A DNA stretch of 64,000 nt from Siderastrea radians (Eukaryota; Cnidaria; Anthozoa; Scleractinia; Rhizangiidae), in the NCBI GenBank assembly GCA_964017195.1, contig OZ024890.1:23869201-23933200 (forward strand), written 5' to 3'. This document shows, piece after piece, positions 41,154 to 54,200 of the stretch. Every line of letters starts with the position of its first letter. Position 1 is the stretch's first letter. The notes beneath the pieces were generated by a model, which was not told where the DNA came from, did no database searches, and saw only the letters and a list, made by a program, of their open reading frames with translations. The translations under genes were made by a program, and so were the position numbers.

Positions 41154-42352
41154 GCGAGTGCAAAATGGAGCAGTACCCGGTGTTGTTGTTGACATTAGTA
41201 ACTGGTCAGCGGCTACTGCTAGAATAATATAACACGAGAGAACTAAATGCAGGGAAAGCTTGTTGTAAACGAAGGTTGTTGAACGAAGAATTTTCTCAAA
41301 AACCGACTGTTTGACGCTTCTAAGATGATCTCTGAAACGCACGGATCTATATATTTCATCGAAGATGACAGAAAATTGAGGTAACGGGTGCAAATGTAAA
41401 CAGAACAAGATGCCCTTCGTTGATTTCATTGTTTTGCAAGGCACTAATTGTTCGCTAAATAAGTTTGCAAAACACAGGCTGTGATATAGGCAATATGACT
41501 TACTTTTATTGATTTATTCTCAGATTAATAGTTCTAGATCAAGGTTGTTTTCTAAAGCGCAACTAGCAATCATCGAGTGGCATGTACTTCATAACTTGTT
41601 TATCTTGTGAATTGAACATAGTTAATGAGCTATTTGAATGCTGTACATTTTAATTAAAGCTATATGCGAAATGGTACCAGTTTACATTTGTGTCCTGCTG
41701 TAGTTTGAAACTATTTTCGTGTTTTCCTGATGTAAGGGAGCATTGCTCGCATCACAGTTGCTCTTAAATTCCACGCATAGGTTGTGGTTCGTAATTTGCA
41801 TAATTAAGAAATACTGGTGTTTCAAAGCGGCGCCACGTTCTTTAAACCGTCTGGCCGCACGATTTTATTTTATTATAATTAAGACCAAGTCTTTAACTTT
41901 CCATGACTGCAAGGAATTTGCTTGACGAGGTCTCACTTTTTGTTAACAGGTATTTTTGTTTACCCATTTTTCCTACTTTTTTAAAAGCTGTTAAACTGGG
42001 TTGTTAAAAGGAACTGTATTAACTACTCAAAACAGCTACATGGAAATGTCAGTAACAATGTAGGATAAGGAAGAGTTGTACTTATCAACCAACAGTAGAA
42101 TTTTGTCCTGCATCAAATTTTAAGTGTTGTGAGGAGTTACCAAAGTTATTGAAAATTGGCATTTTTGTACCAATAAAATGTGCATTTTTGTCCACCAGGG
42201 GACCCCCCTTGTAAACTGTTGAAGAAAGCATTTAGAGCCCAAACGAAAAGTGTTTTTAAAGTACCCAGACAAAGTGCAATTCACATACAAGATTTGAAGG
42301 AAATCTATTTTCTGACCAATTTGGGTTATGAGGATCTTAGGGAGACAGCCAC
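41154..42352 (-). repeat. Right arm of the TTAA-flanked element, copy 2 (left arm absent)
   Basis: It matches 4668-5866 and is followed by TTAA at 42353-42356. The matching left arm is missing because the duplication starts at the inner end of that arm. Confidence 0.75.
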
Positions 42353-43094
42353 TTAATTACATCTAACAGCAATGATCATTCGTTTCCAATTGTATGAGTT
42401 ACGTAAGTGAGCAAAATACGGCTCAACTCTGTCCGGCTTTGATGAACAAATACAAGATCATCTGATTTATTTACACTTCAGGAAATCACGGTTCTGCGTG
42501 AAAGTACTGGACCTTACATGTCAAACGACCGGATGTTACGTCCAGCCTCCGGCCTCAAATGAAACCCGTGGATATAATATTTTATCATTATAATAATTTA
42601 TGTTTATTGTTGGCCACTCGGAAGTTAAAATTGGCTGATGTTGACCACTGCCTGTTCTTAATTGAGTAGAATGTTGAGTTTCTGCTGGATATAATATTTT
42701 ATCATTATAACAATTTATGTTTATTGTTGGCCACTCGGAAGTTAAAATTGGCTGATGTTGACCACTGCCTGTTCTTAATTGAATAGAATGTTGAGTTTCT
42801 GTTGTAGTTTCATTTGTAATATTACTCTCAATACTTAAACAACATTCAAGTTAAATAAGGAGTGACTATGTTTGTGACTCTGGAAGATCTTCAATATATG
42901 ATAATTCTACTTGAATGTCGACTGACTTGTTTTCAACAAATAATATGTAAACTTCCAAGATTCAGCTTGTTAGGGTTCTATTTGGTCAATTGGCCTTTTC
43001 CTCCAAGTTTTATGTAGATTTTGCAAGGACTTTTTCCTCCTAGGCTTACAGAAGGCTTTTGAAGTTTGCAGTATTTCAATATACAAGGCTTTAA

Positions 43095-43477
43095 AGGAGC
43101 ACAGTCACGAAGATTTCGCAGATTTCTGGTCAAAACTGTGCTAAAATTATCAGTAGCTAACTTTATCCATGCCCAACATTGTGTTTGAACATTTAGAGGA
43201 ACATATTAACTTAATTTCATTCAGAGAAAAAAAACCATGACCATTTAATATCGATTTAATGTCAACACGCTGAAAGAATTTGAAAGTTTAGCCTAATTTT
43301 TTCAAATTGCAATCCATTTCCATCCGTGCCATCCGTAGCAACAGACGACAGAAAATAGTTTCAGTGAAGTAATATAGTCTTTGGTAACAAAACTAGACCA
43401 TTATTTGTCGGCGTTCATTGATGGGACGGCATATCTTTGACTTTTAAAGTGAACTAAAATAGCGTGACTATGCCCCT
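43095..43477. mobile_element. Small TTAA-flanked MITE, copy 2
   Basis: Counterpart of 6609-6991 with the same TTAA flanks and inverted ends. Confidence 0.55.
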
Positions 43478-43675
43478 TTAAAAAATACGATGATCCCCCT
43501 TCGTGGGGTTGAAAATAGCATGACCCACCCCATTAGGAAGGCTGAAAACGTAGTGACCCACCCCCTCTGTGCTCCGGCCCACCCCCACCTATACTTATTG
43601 ACCAGTCCCTAAGGGAAAAAAGACAATGCGGCGAGTGTTCCGGAAAATAATGTTACGGGTCAAAACAACCATAGA

Positions 43676-43986
43676 ATTTGTAGATACAAGACTTAAGCTG
43701 CTGTTTAAGACTAGCTGTTGTGACAGGGTCCTTAGGCCTGTTTTGGTGTCTCTTGATAACATCGTTCATATTGTAATTAACAATACCAGGGGGTAACCGT
43801 TGCGTGACAGAAGTTTCTTAGGATCATCCAAAGCTGACTGTAACAAAGAGGCTGATGAGCAGATACGAAAACAACGATAGGTCAGAGTGCGAATGAGATT
43901 TATCTTGTATTTTCGAGGTGTGAAGGAGTCCCATTTAGTGTAAAGGCCAGTGAAAGTCTTCTTACGGTAAATGGATGTTGAAAAAG
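43676..43986 (-). pseudogene. Penelope-like RT fragment, copy 2
   Basis: Counterpart of 7190-7500, with the same conserved YRKKTFTGLY, KYKINLIRTL and NGYP blocks and the same frameshift. Confidence 0.55.
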
Positions 43987-44074
43987 AATTGTTACGATGT
44001 CGCTTGATTTTTCATTTTCCTTGTTAGGTACCAGTCATTCACTTCGCGTTTAAATTTATTTGTAATTTTCCCAA

Positions 44075-44107
<33 letters not shown>

Positions 44108-44672
44108 GAAACGTCAAGTTCATAAATCAATGTTTTTACAACATGCGTTGTCTTGTCATGTTCGTCACCGCAGTTTGCTTTTTATTCCTATTGAACACCA
44201 GGAACCTTCTCGGGGGCTTATTTAATTTCAGGCCTCATGAACCGGGTGGGGGGCTTAATAGAGAGGGGAGGCTTATTTAAACATGTAATCTTAAAATAAT
44301 TTTTGCACAAAACTCAAACGCTGTTAACTTACTTCTGATCAAGTAAGACTGGCCAACTTTAATTTTTTTTTTCTACCCTTTACAAAAATACACCAACTGC
44401 ATGGGCTCCTGTCAACTGGCGATATTAGGAAGGTCTAATTACAAAATCTGATGCCCCAAAGATGGGAGGGGGCTTTTAGAGGAGGGGGGTTAATAGAGAA
44501 GGGGGACAACAGAGCTTTTACGGTAACGCTTAATTAAGTTTCCTGTGGTAATTTTACCAGCCATTTTGGACGATTTAGCGAATTCCAAACCTTTCGAAGA
44601 TAGTAGGCATTTGTCAGTTTTTTGTTTTCGGGGTACACGGTGATTATGATCGAGTGGAGACTGGGGAGCAAG

Positions 44673-44849
44673 TGACGTCAGTATAACTTAGGAACGAGGT
44701 TGCGCGGGATTTTGAAATCTGCACATGAAATGAGCAGACATGTTGGAATTCGAATGCTTTGTTTTCTTGTTGCCTAAGAGTCAGCCCTGTCGTTGCCTAC
44801 TGGTGCGCTGCTTTAGCAAACTTTGAGCTCTTGAACCCAATTCTAAAAG
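44673..44849 (+). promoter_or_regulatory. Candidate promoter / 5'-UTR exon, copy 2
   Basis: CRE TGACGTCA at 44673-44680 and the same splice donor after 44849 as in copy 1. Inference only. Confidence 0.28.
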
Positions 44850-47800
44850 GTGAGAACTTCTTGATATGCTTAATTTCTACACTTTTGATTGAATATTTAC
44901 ACATTCTCAGTTTTAGGGAAACTCTAGGGCAATCTGTGCTGTGGACTCCCGCTGATTTTCGAGCGGGAAGTCGGTGAATTCGTGCGCGCCTAAACTAAAT
45001 CTAACCCTCTAAAGATGTTCTGTGATGTAATATTTGAACAATTTCTGACGTCATTTTGGTGCTGGGGTAAGATGGAAACGTCTTAAACTGAGATTTTAGG
45101 TTTTACGTTATGATGAGCTTTCTATAGAAGCACGGCCAGGGTATCGAATCAAACTAAGTTCATGATCGAACGAAATCGAACACGGTGGGACAGTATTTCT
45201 GTGATTCGACTCCATATCAGTTTGATTCCATTCATTTGATTCGGTGGTAGAAGTTGCATAAGAGTAATTATTTTACGTTACAATCTTGCTCGATGACAAA
45301 GCATATGAAACTCAGTTGAATGATCGACTTACATGTAGTGTGAGTTTGATGCGTTTAATAAGCTTATATTTTTTCATGACACTCTGAGAGGTACTTTGGG
45401 CCATTTTGCCAGATAGCAGAGCAAGGTAACCTTAGTACCACTGTGCCAATGTTACCCTAACAGATGAGACAGATGCTGTCCCAAATTTCTCTAGTTGGGG
45501 GTCAAGTTAGCCTGCGTAGCAGGCGGTTTGGTGTGTTTTTGTAAAGTATTATTCATGAGAAGGAGATACGGCCGCCTGAAAGCTGAACCAAGGTCAAACG
45601 AGAAAATGAGGGGGGAGGGGGCGAGCCAAAGAAGGCCTAGAAAAAAAACCGCCTGCGTTCAACCCTGTAGACTTTTTGAAATGCCGTTCGCCAGGGGACG
45701 GACCAAACGGCATTCCTGATTGGCCGATAGAATGTTAACAAATTGTCAGCAGATGTCAAACAATCTCAGTACATACATGGATGAAAATAAACTGGCAGAA
45801 AGAACAGAGGAACAAGTGTTCTCAAGAAATCTGCAAGAATCTTTGCGGGAGCTTGAAGAGCTTGGGTTTTCTGGTCTTATAAAAGATTACTGCAATATTG
45901 ATTTAATTATTTGATTCAACAATCCACTTTTCAAACAAGAATGAAATATTTCAAATGAAACTCAATCTGTTAGCCGAATATTAATTGGACAAATGCCTGA
46001 CATCATGCTTCAGGCACGTGGGAATTTGACAGATTTCCAACGGTCATCTGATTTTAAAGTTTTCCCCTTCTTTTCTCTCCACTACCAGCTTTTTGAAACA
46101 AATCAGAATGCAGAAAAAACTTTGAGCATTTTGATGAGACTGAAATGAGGTGATTGCATTAGGAAAGCAGAAGTAAAAATTAAACAATGTGAGAATCCAT
46201 TGGAAGCAGTTTGTTCCAGAAAATATCCATACTCCCCCCACAGAGGGTTTTTGGTTTGAACCCCCCACCCCTCTGGAAATTCCATTTTAGGCCTATACTT
46301 TCCTTTAAAATTTTGGCCTTTAAGACCCCCCCTCCTCCTCAGAATTTCCAATGACCCTCGGTGGTGGGGGTATGGACGTTTTCTGGAACCACACAATCAG
46401 GAAACCTGTCAAATTCCAATCTGCCCGTCGCATGAATTATAATAATTAAATCAAAATTCTATTATGAGATCGAGTTTCAGATTGAATATTTCATTCTTCA
46501 TTTAAAAAGCGGATTATAGAAACAAATGATGAAATCAATGTTGCAATAATCCACATGAAATTTTTATTCTATGGGGGTACACTTGACCTGGCTCGACTGT
46601 AACACAGACAAGATCTATTAATTTTGACTCTGATTCTTTCTCCATGGATGTCTTAGCCTGCATAGCTGGCAGGATTGTTAGCATGTGCAAAGTTTTGGCA
46701 GAGGAGTTGCAAAGCCGTGCAGAGAATGGGGAGGAGATACTCGCTTCTTGCGGCTTCGCCGCCAAACTCTCACACACACAAAAACAATTCCGCCAGCTAC
46801 GTAGGCTACTGATGTCTGATCTGGAAAAAGCTTGGTAAAAGCACGTTCCCGCCAATGTTTACATAAGGTGCACTGTGATTGGTTGGCAGTTGACATTGAC
46901 AGCATGCACAAGCCACACGCGACTGGAAGGGGCATTTTAAAATCTCATCGGGCTAAATGTTTGCCTTCCCTCTTCCCCTCCCCCACTCGCCTTCTCGTTT
47001 GACCTCGGTCCAGCTTTCGCACGGCCGTTTCATCGGAAATGTTTGCTTCTCACGAATTACCTTCCGAAACACACCCCACCCCAAACCACCTGCCATGCAG
47101 GCTAGGATAAAGTTGGTTACCCTCGCTCACTGTGACAGTGCTTAACCGCCATGCATCAGTTACCTGGGTCTTACTTCGGGTAGGAGACACAGAATTTGCA
47201 AAACAACTAGTGTATTGTATTCTTTATTGTATGGTAGAGCATTGGTTTTGCCTGTTCATTGTTTTGAGTTTTTGTGTTAATTGTTTTGCAAATTCCGTGT
47301 CTTCTACACGAAGTAAAAGCCAGTTACCCTGATAAATAAAACAGAAGTTTACTGTTAAGTTTTCAAATCGAAAACAATTGTAGGCTTTTGGTGACCAAAA
47401 CAGAAAACATCTGTCATCATGGCTTTTTGCAACAACTGTTAAATTGAAAATTTTGCTAAACGCACTTGTTATTAAAACATATAGTTACACTTACAGCAAT
47501 ACTTTCTGGTCCCTGGGAACAGTATCCTCATGTATGCACCACATTGGACTTGTCCCCACAACTGGTCCCCGCAACCAGGCCCATTATTATATAAAAGGCT
47601 AGTTTTTACTAGTGATGGAGTCGGAGTCAGAGTCATAAATATCAGAAGCAAAGAGCATTACGATCTAGTGAAAATCACACAATGGAGTCGTAAGCAGAGT
47701 TTCTGATTGCGCTTACAATTCTGTCGCTTACGATAGAGCAAAAACCAGATTGTCAGAGTCTTAAGCAGAAGCAGAAGAATAAACCAGTAATAGGGCTCAT

Positions 47801-48192
47801 TCTTGTTCTCTGTGATTGGTTTATTCTTCTGGCTCTACATACAATTTGGACAATCTGGTTTTCACTATATCACAAGCAACAGAGTTACAAGCGCAATCAG
47901 AAGAAAATTGAAATGTTCTGATTCTTGCAATCCCAATTCCGTCGCCTTTACATCTCCATTGTTTGATTTTTACTAGACCATAAGCGCTGTTACAACTCTG
48001 ACTCTGACTTCATCACTAGTAAATACCAGCCTTACTAAAAACTCTATCAGTGACTTGTTCGTAGGACTTAAGTCCCTTCATGTATGGGCTACACCCTGCC
48101 TTATTTTTTCAAAATGGTGCAAACTATTGAAAGCCACTTAAAATTGGTTAACTTTGATCTTTTGATCTTAGATTGGACTCAAAATTTAAAAA

Positions 48193-48272
48193 ATGGAAGA
48201 ACCTATGGAGTTAGATGAGGATCCGTGTCCTGCGGAAGTGGTTCCTGGAAATGCACGCACTGAACGATTACG
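48193..48272 (+). CDS. Schlafen-like exon 1, copy 2
   Basis: Same acidic leader MEEPMELDEDP and the same phase-2 donor as copy 1. Confidence 0.63.
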
Positions 48273-51200
48273 GTAGTGTACCACATGTTCTTGGTTATTT
48301 TGCAGTTTTTGCTGCTATCGCAAAGTATGCAACCTCTTAGTTAACACTGTGCAGGTTTAGGGCATTATCAAAACATAATGGAACTAGAGCAGTTTTTTGT
48401 TGAACGTAATTTCCTTTTGCTTTGGACTTTATTGGGTAACACAATTACTAGACAGGTTGATTCAGAAGATACACTAGCCTAACTGCTGAGCAGCAACACT
48501 AGAAAAGCTGAGCAGCAGCTGTATAACAATACAACTGTGTTAAGCACGCGCTAAAAAAGTGCGCGATGGTACAAAATTAAAATTTTAAAAGTGGAATTCA
48601 CAAAAATGGGTAACTTTACATGTTAGGGTGTGGGTTAGGTTTGGATTATAGGTTAGGGTTTTGCTAGGGTTACCCTAACCCTGAAACCTCTCAAAAAAAA
48701 ATGTTCTTGCCACGGGGCAAAAACTTTTTTTTTTAATTCCACTTGTCCATTGGACAAGTAACATTCAGAGTTTGGTTTTCCGAAGGTAAAATCCACTCGT
48801 CCAAAAAACTATTGAAATAAATGACAAGTCATAATATTATTAAAAACGAAGAAATTGTATAATTTGTTTTGCATCAAATCTTAAGTGTTTATTTTGAGAG
48901 TTCTGTTGTTCCTGGCACTTTTTAATACAACAGCATTTCATACACAGAGATCTTAGCCTCCCACACAGTCGCTTTTAGGGGAGTCGTATCAATTACGTGC
49001 TTTATGTACAATAAACAACTTGAAAAAATACTGCACTTCTCTGAGACATTAAAATTGCAGTCTAAGATGAAACCATATCTAAGTCATAGCTTGTTTTTCA
49101 GGTGAGTGGCGTGGCAGTGAAAGTGTCACAGCATCAATATCTTGCTTCAGTGCCTGTTACTGCACTGAATGGTGTGGAGTGTTTTCTCATCGTTTAAATT
49201 TAACTTTGAGGCTGACAAAAAAGACACTCTAAAAGGTTTTATTTCTTCTTTAATTGCAAAACTTCCCACAAGTACACTACTCTTCCCACAATGCTAATTG
49301 CCTCGTTCAGGTATTAATGTAAAACAAGTACTCATGTTCTTCGTTGTGTCATTTGCGGAACGAGGTCGTCATTTGCTATTACAATGTAAGTTTATTTTCC
49401 ATATATGACATGTGGATCCCAGTCTTTACCGAAACAGTGCCAAATATTCTCAGAAAACAGGGGTGAAAATGGCTACAGCTGTAAGTTTGTGTGAGAAGAA
49501 ACTGAAATTTGGGAAACTCCAGTTTGTTTTCAAAGTCCAGAGATGCTTGGGAAACTCAGAACTCAGTAGAGAACAAAATTTTTTTGTGGGAAATTCTACT
49601 TGTCCTGTTGGACAAGTGCTTTTGGAAATCCACTTGTCCGAGATAAGAGAGTACGTGTCTCGGACTGGCGGACAAGTCCAGAAGTTTTTTGCCCTGCGCC
49701 ATATGATCACATCATTTAATTCATGTTTTAGTGCACCCTTAATGTTATTGTTTTTGTATATAAAGAGGGCAATACCCCCAAGTAAAAAGTACCAAAAAGA
49801 CAACACTGAACCATTGCCAACAACTACTTACCTCCTTACTTACCTCACAAATGACTTACTGATGACACCAACAAGACAGATGAACAATAGACAAACTGCC
49901 TTATTAGGCGGCGCGACATGCCTAGGTACGTCCGGCCATCTCATAAAATGCAACGCACATTCCTGATTTCGCGTACGTCGGTTCACGTAGTCTCCACGTG
50001 GCCTCTAAACAATCAGGCTCGTTAGATTAAAAAGCTAATCTCTCAAATACTGGACAATTTGCTCGTGATATTACTTTTTTTCCATCTATAGCTAAGCCTA
50101 TGATGTAACCAGATAGAAAAAAGTAACCGTAGAATTAAAGGAGCGTAATTTTGTTGTTTTGAGTATTGCAGCGTATTGAAGTTAAGTAAAGGTAAGCGTT
50201 GAAATGTTTATTTCTCAGGGTAATATTGACAAAATACATTAGAACCACTGGTCGGCATTCGAACAATGGCCTTGTTGTTATCATGAAGTAAATTAAAATG
50301 GACCTGCATCGTTGTTTAAAATTAGATTGCAGTTAGCCTGCACTCGTGTCATTAGGATCCGAATGGAGCCCTTGCCTGAAGGCTAAAACATTTGTCGTGA
50401 ATGCCTAAGGGCCATACTTAACGATATCACGGTTTAAGAACGATTTATTTCTCCAGGTAAAGCCACAGGGTTTTCTCCTGAAGAAAGAGTTGTACAGAGG
50501 TCACTGGTTACAAACAAACAAAGTTCTCAAGTTGCATACATACATTTAATTCCTTACATACCGGAAGTGCAAATTGCCCATAACAGGTCACCAGAAACCA
50601 TGAATTACTAAAGTTAAACCTTTTTTCCTTAAGAAAAGGGGAAGGGGGAGGGGGGGTGAGAGACTATGCACCACCTGTAAATTCTTCAGAATTTCTTGTT
50701 TTACTTACAATAGACCAACAGACATTTGACTAACAAAAGTCTGACTAAAAAGCACCAAATTGTTTTACAGTCTTCATGGGCAGTGATGTCACGTTTTAAC
50801 TGAGTGACTTTATGAAAGCACCATTCACTTGATCATTTCCCTCGACTATCCCTGAGCGGAAAGAGAAACTGCTCGTAATCTACACTACTTTCTCCTTCCC
50901 TTGATAGGCACTTATTGCTCGCAAAAAGCTGCTTAAGAGAAAGCATTTCAGTTTGAAAGGGTCCAGCTCCAGTTGTGGACAATGTTTTATCTTCTAGACG
51001 TTTCCAACTGGAGGTGGACCCTTTCAGACTGAAAACATCACGCACTGGTTATTATATTGTTTTACCCTTGCATCAGGAGCCTGGCCAGACCGGGGTAGAC
51101 TGGGGCCAAAGCCTGGCCTGAAAGCCAAGGTGAGCCCGGCCACAAGCCAGGCTTTGGCCAGGCTGGCCAAGGGATAAAAAAACCGGGGAAGCCATGGTCA

Positions 51201-54200
51201 TGTGGCCAGCCCGGCCTGGCTTGGCAGTGGCAGACCGGGGCCAAAGCCGGGCTTGAAAACCTTGTTGAGCCAGGTCACAGGCCAGACTGGCCGGGCATAA
51301 AACACCAAGGCCAGCCTGGCCAGTGACAAAAGTAAGACAACTGTGGCTGCCAAGATCAGCTGAATTAATTCAGTCAGCACTCAGACAAATAAAAGTAACC
51401 AGGAAATTAATTACTGGCAGGTTAGTTAGTTGCCATGCAAATTGCCCAGACATTACTATGAATAAAATTGAATGCCATTTCAAAAATACTATCAGAATAA
51501 CATTTAATACAATGATTTATTATGCATTGTTGAACTTCAAACATTGAAAGTTTTTCATTCAGTTGCATTATTTACAACAATTTTATAACAGCATCTTCTT
51601 ATTCATGGTTATATACAATGTATAATACAATAATGATATAATAAATATTTCGTTCAGAAAGGAATAGTGCCCAAGAATCAAAAACTAATTAAACTCAAAA
51701 AAATTGGTTTGACTTATTTTTTCTGATATACATGTATTTGCTCTTTTTATTCTTCTAAAACAAGAAGTTAAGTTTTAATTTCTAAGCAGCTATGAAAAGT
51801 GTCTTTGAATTTTTTGAATGTTTGTCCCCATGTGACTAAACATATAAAGGCAAACGTGGAGAGCATTAGAATTTAGACACAAACACCCCATACATATAAA
51901 TTCCATTCAGTTAAAAAACAAGGTTTTACATTGGCTAGCAAACCAATGCAATCAGTAATCGGTTCAACTGACTAATGCTGTGTTTACACTTGAGCATTTA
52001 CCGAGGTAAACATTTACCTGGGTCAAGTTACCAAACCTTGGTAAATTCGTACAGTGTTTATACCGGCTCAAATAACCCAAGTTAAGCCGTCAACATTGCT
52101 GCAGCGTAACAACAAATTTGCCTTGCATCATCTGCATGTTTGGCATCATTTCTTAACATTGTTGTAAGAACTGGGCAGGCTGATTGAACATAGGGTAGGG
52201 ATTATCGTATCTGTAAAATCATGGATACATGGAATATTCATCCTCTCGATTCCTGGCGAGAAAACACATCGAGCATGGTATTAACTCAAAGCTATAAAGG
52301 TTGCCGCAAGAAAGTGTAAACTATTGCAACAACAACAATTTCAACAGTGCCATCTTTTATATTTACCTGACGGGCTGCCTGTTGGAAGGAGATTTATTAG
52401 GCAAATGTCCTCCGTTTTCTGCCATGAGCGACCGATCAATTAAGCAAAGGCTTGCGGTGATAGCGTGATCTGGCCACCATGGGAGGTGTAATATTATGCC
52501 GCCACAAGTGGATATATCTGTCATCTTGACCTTGGTTACCATCATAAACCATGCCTGATCACAGGGTAATTACATGTAATACTTTTACCTTGGTCAGATC
52601 TCTATTGTCTTGAGTGGCATTTACCAAGGTATCAGTTGGTGTTTACACATGCAAAATGTTTACCTTGGTATGTCAATTCTAATACCTCGGTAAAATGCTC
52701 TAGCCTAAACACAGCATGAAACATCCAGGAAATTGCAATATTGGTAGATTACAATCTATGTTAGTTACTGCACAAAGAACTGCTGACACCATAAACTTAT
52801 ATGTATATGTGAACTGGAAATTAGCCATAAGCTTTTAAGCTTATATTCATTTGAATGTCCAGTTAGCAATCAAATGTCAACTATTTAGATTGCATTGAAA
52901 GACTTGGTCACTATTTTAAATGTCTTAAATCCACATTTGAACATTGTGTTCTGTAATTATGAGTCAAATAATGCAAAAGAAAATGGTATCAACAGAATTT
53001 AGTGCCATGTTTAAGCAACTAGTATGAGCACACAAGCTCCTGAGAGTGGCCACCCATCTCTCATAATGGCCACTCTCAGGAGCTCCTGCACTCACACTAA
53101 ACAACATAACAACCAGTGCATGATGTTTTCTCTTTTACAGCTTTTTGTGAGCAATAAGTGCCTATCGTGGGAAGGAGAAAGTAGTGTAGCAGCTGTGGGA
53201 TTGCATGAATTCGATCCCACTCAACAGAAAAGATTCACCCTTCCGTAGACTACGAGCAGTCTCTCTTTCCGCTCAGGGATAGTCGAGGGAAACGATCAAG
53301 TGAATGGGTGCGAAAATCGCCAGCTCACTACACCAGCAGCTCGACACAGCTCGCAGGTGATTCGCACTCACTCACTTGTTCGTTTATCTTGACTATCCCT
53401 GAGAGGAAAGAGAGACTGCTCGTAGTCTAACCCTTCTGTGTGCAACATGTTTCCTTTCTTTGCATGTTACTTACAGTGTAAACAGTGTCTTGTATGGTTT
53501 GTTTTGCTGAAGATCAGCAAATTAATGCTGAATGTATGTACTTTGTTTTCCACAGGCCTTTCTGTGAGAATGTTCTACAATGCAAAATAGAGATTGCAAA
53601 AAAAAGAGCAAGTGCAGAACCTGTTCTGGAGCCAGTTTGTGCTTTACTGAATTCTGGCGGTGGGATTTTAGAGATGGAAATTACAGACATTTCAAATTTT
53701 AAATTTCCATTAAAACAATTAGATGAATTTTGGTCCACCTTGGAGGAAAAAGTGAAGTCAATGATCAGTCCATCAGAGTACGCTGATGTCTTTGACCGTG
53801 TTGTGAGGGAGGAGGATGGTAAAGTCTTCCTTTTCATTAAGGCACCAAACCATTTGTGTACAGTTAATTTCAATAATTGTTTGTTTCTACCGCTTGATGC
53901 AAAAACCTCACCAGCATCATACCAAAAAGTTAAGGAATTATTATCAAAGAAAAATAATGCAGCCATTCCTCAGGATCCTCTCAAACATCTTCCATTGCAT
54001 TTGTTGCCAAAGCGGTTCAGATACAAGCAGGTGCTCAATTTCCATGAATCTAAACAGGTCCAGTTAAAGAACTTTCCTTCCAAAAATGGAATATTGCATA
54101 ACAATAATCAGACACAGCGGGAAAGCATCGAGAAGCAGATCTCAGCTTTTGGTAATGGTAGTGGGGGAATGATTCTTCTTGGTGTCAAAGATAATGGAGA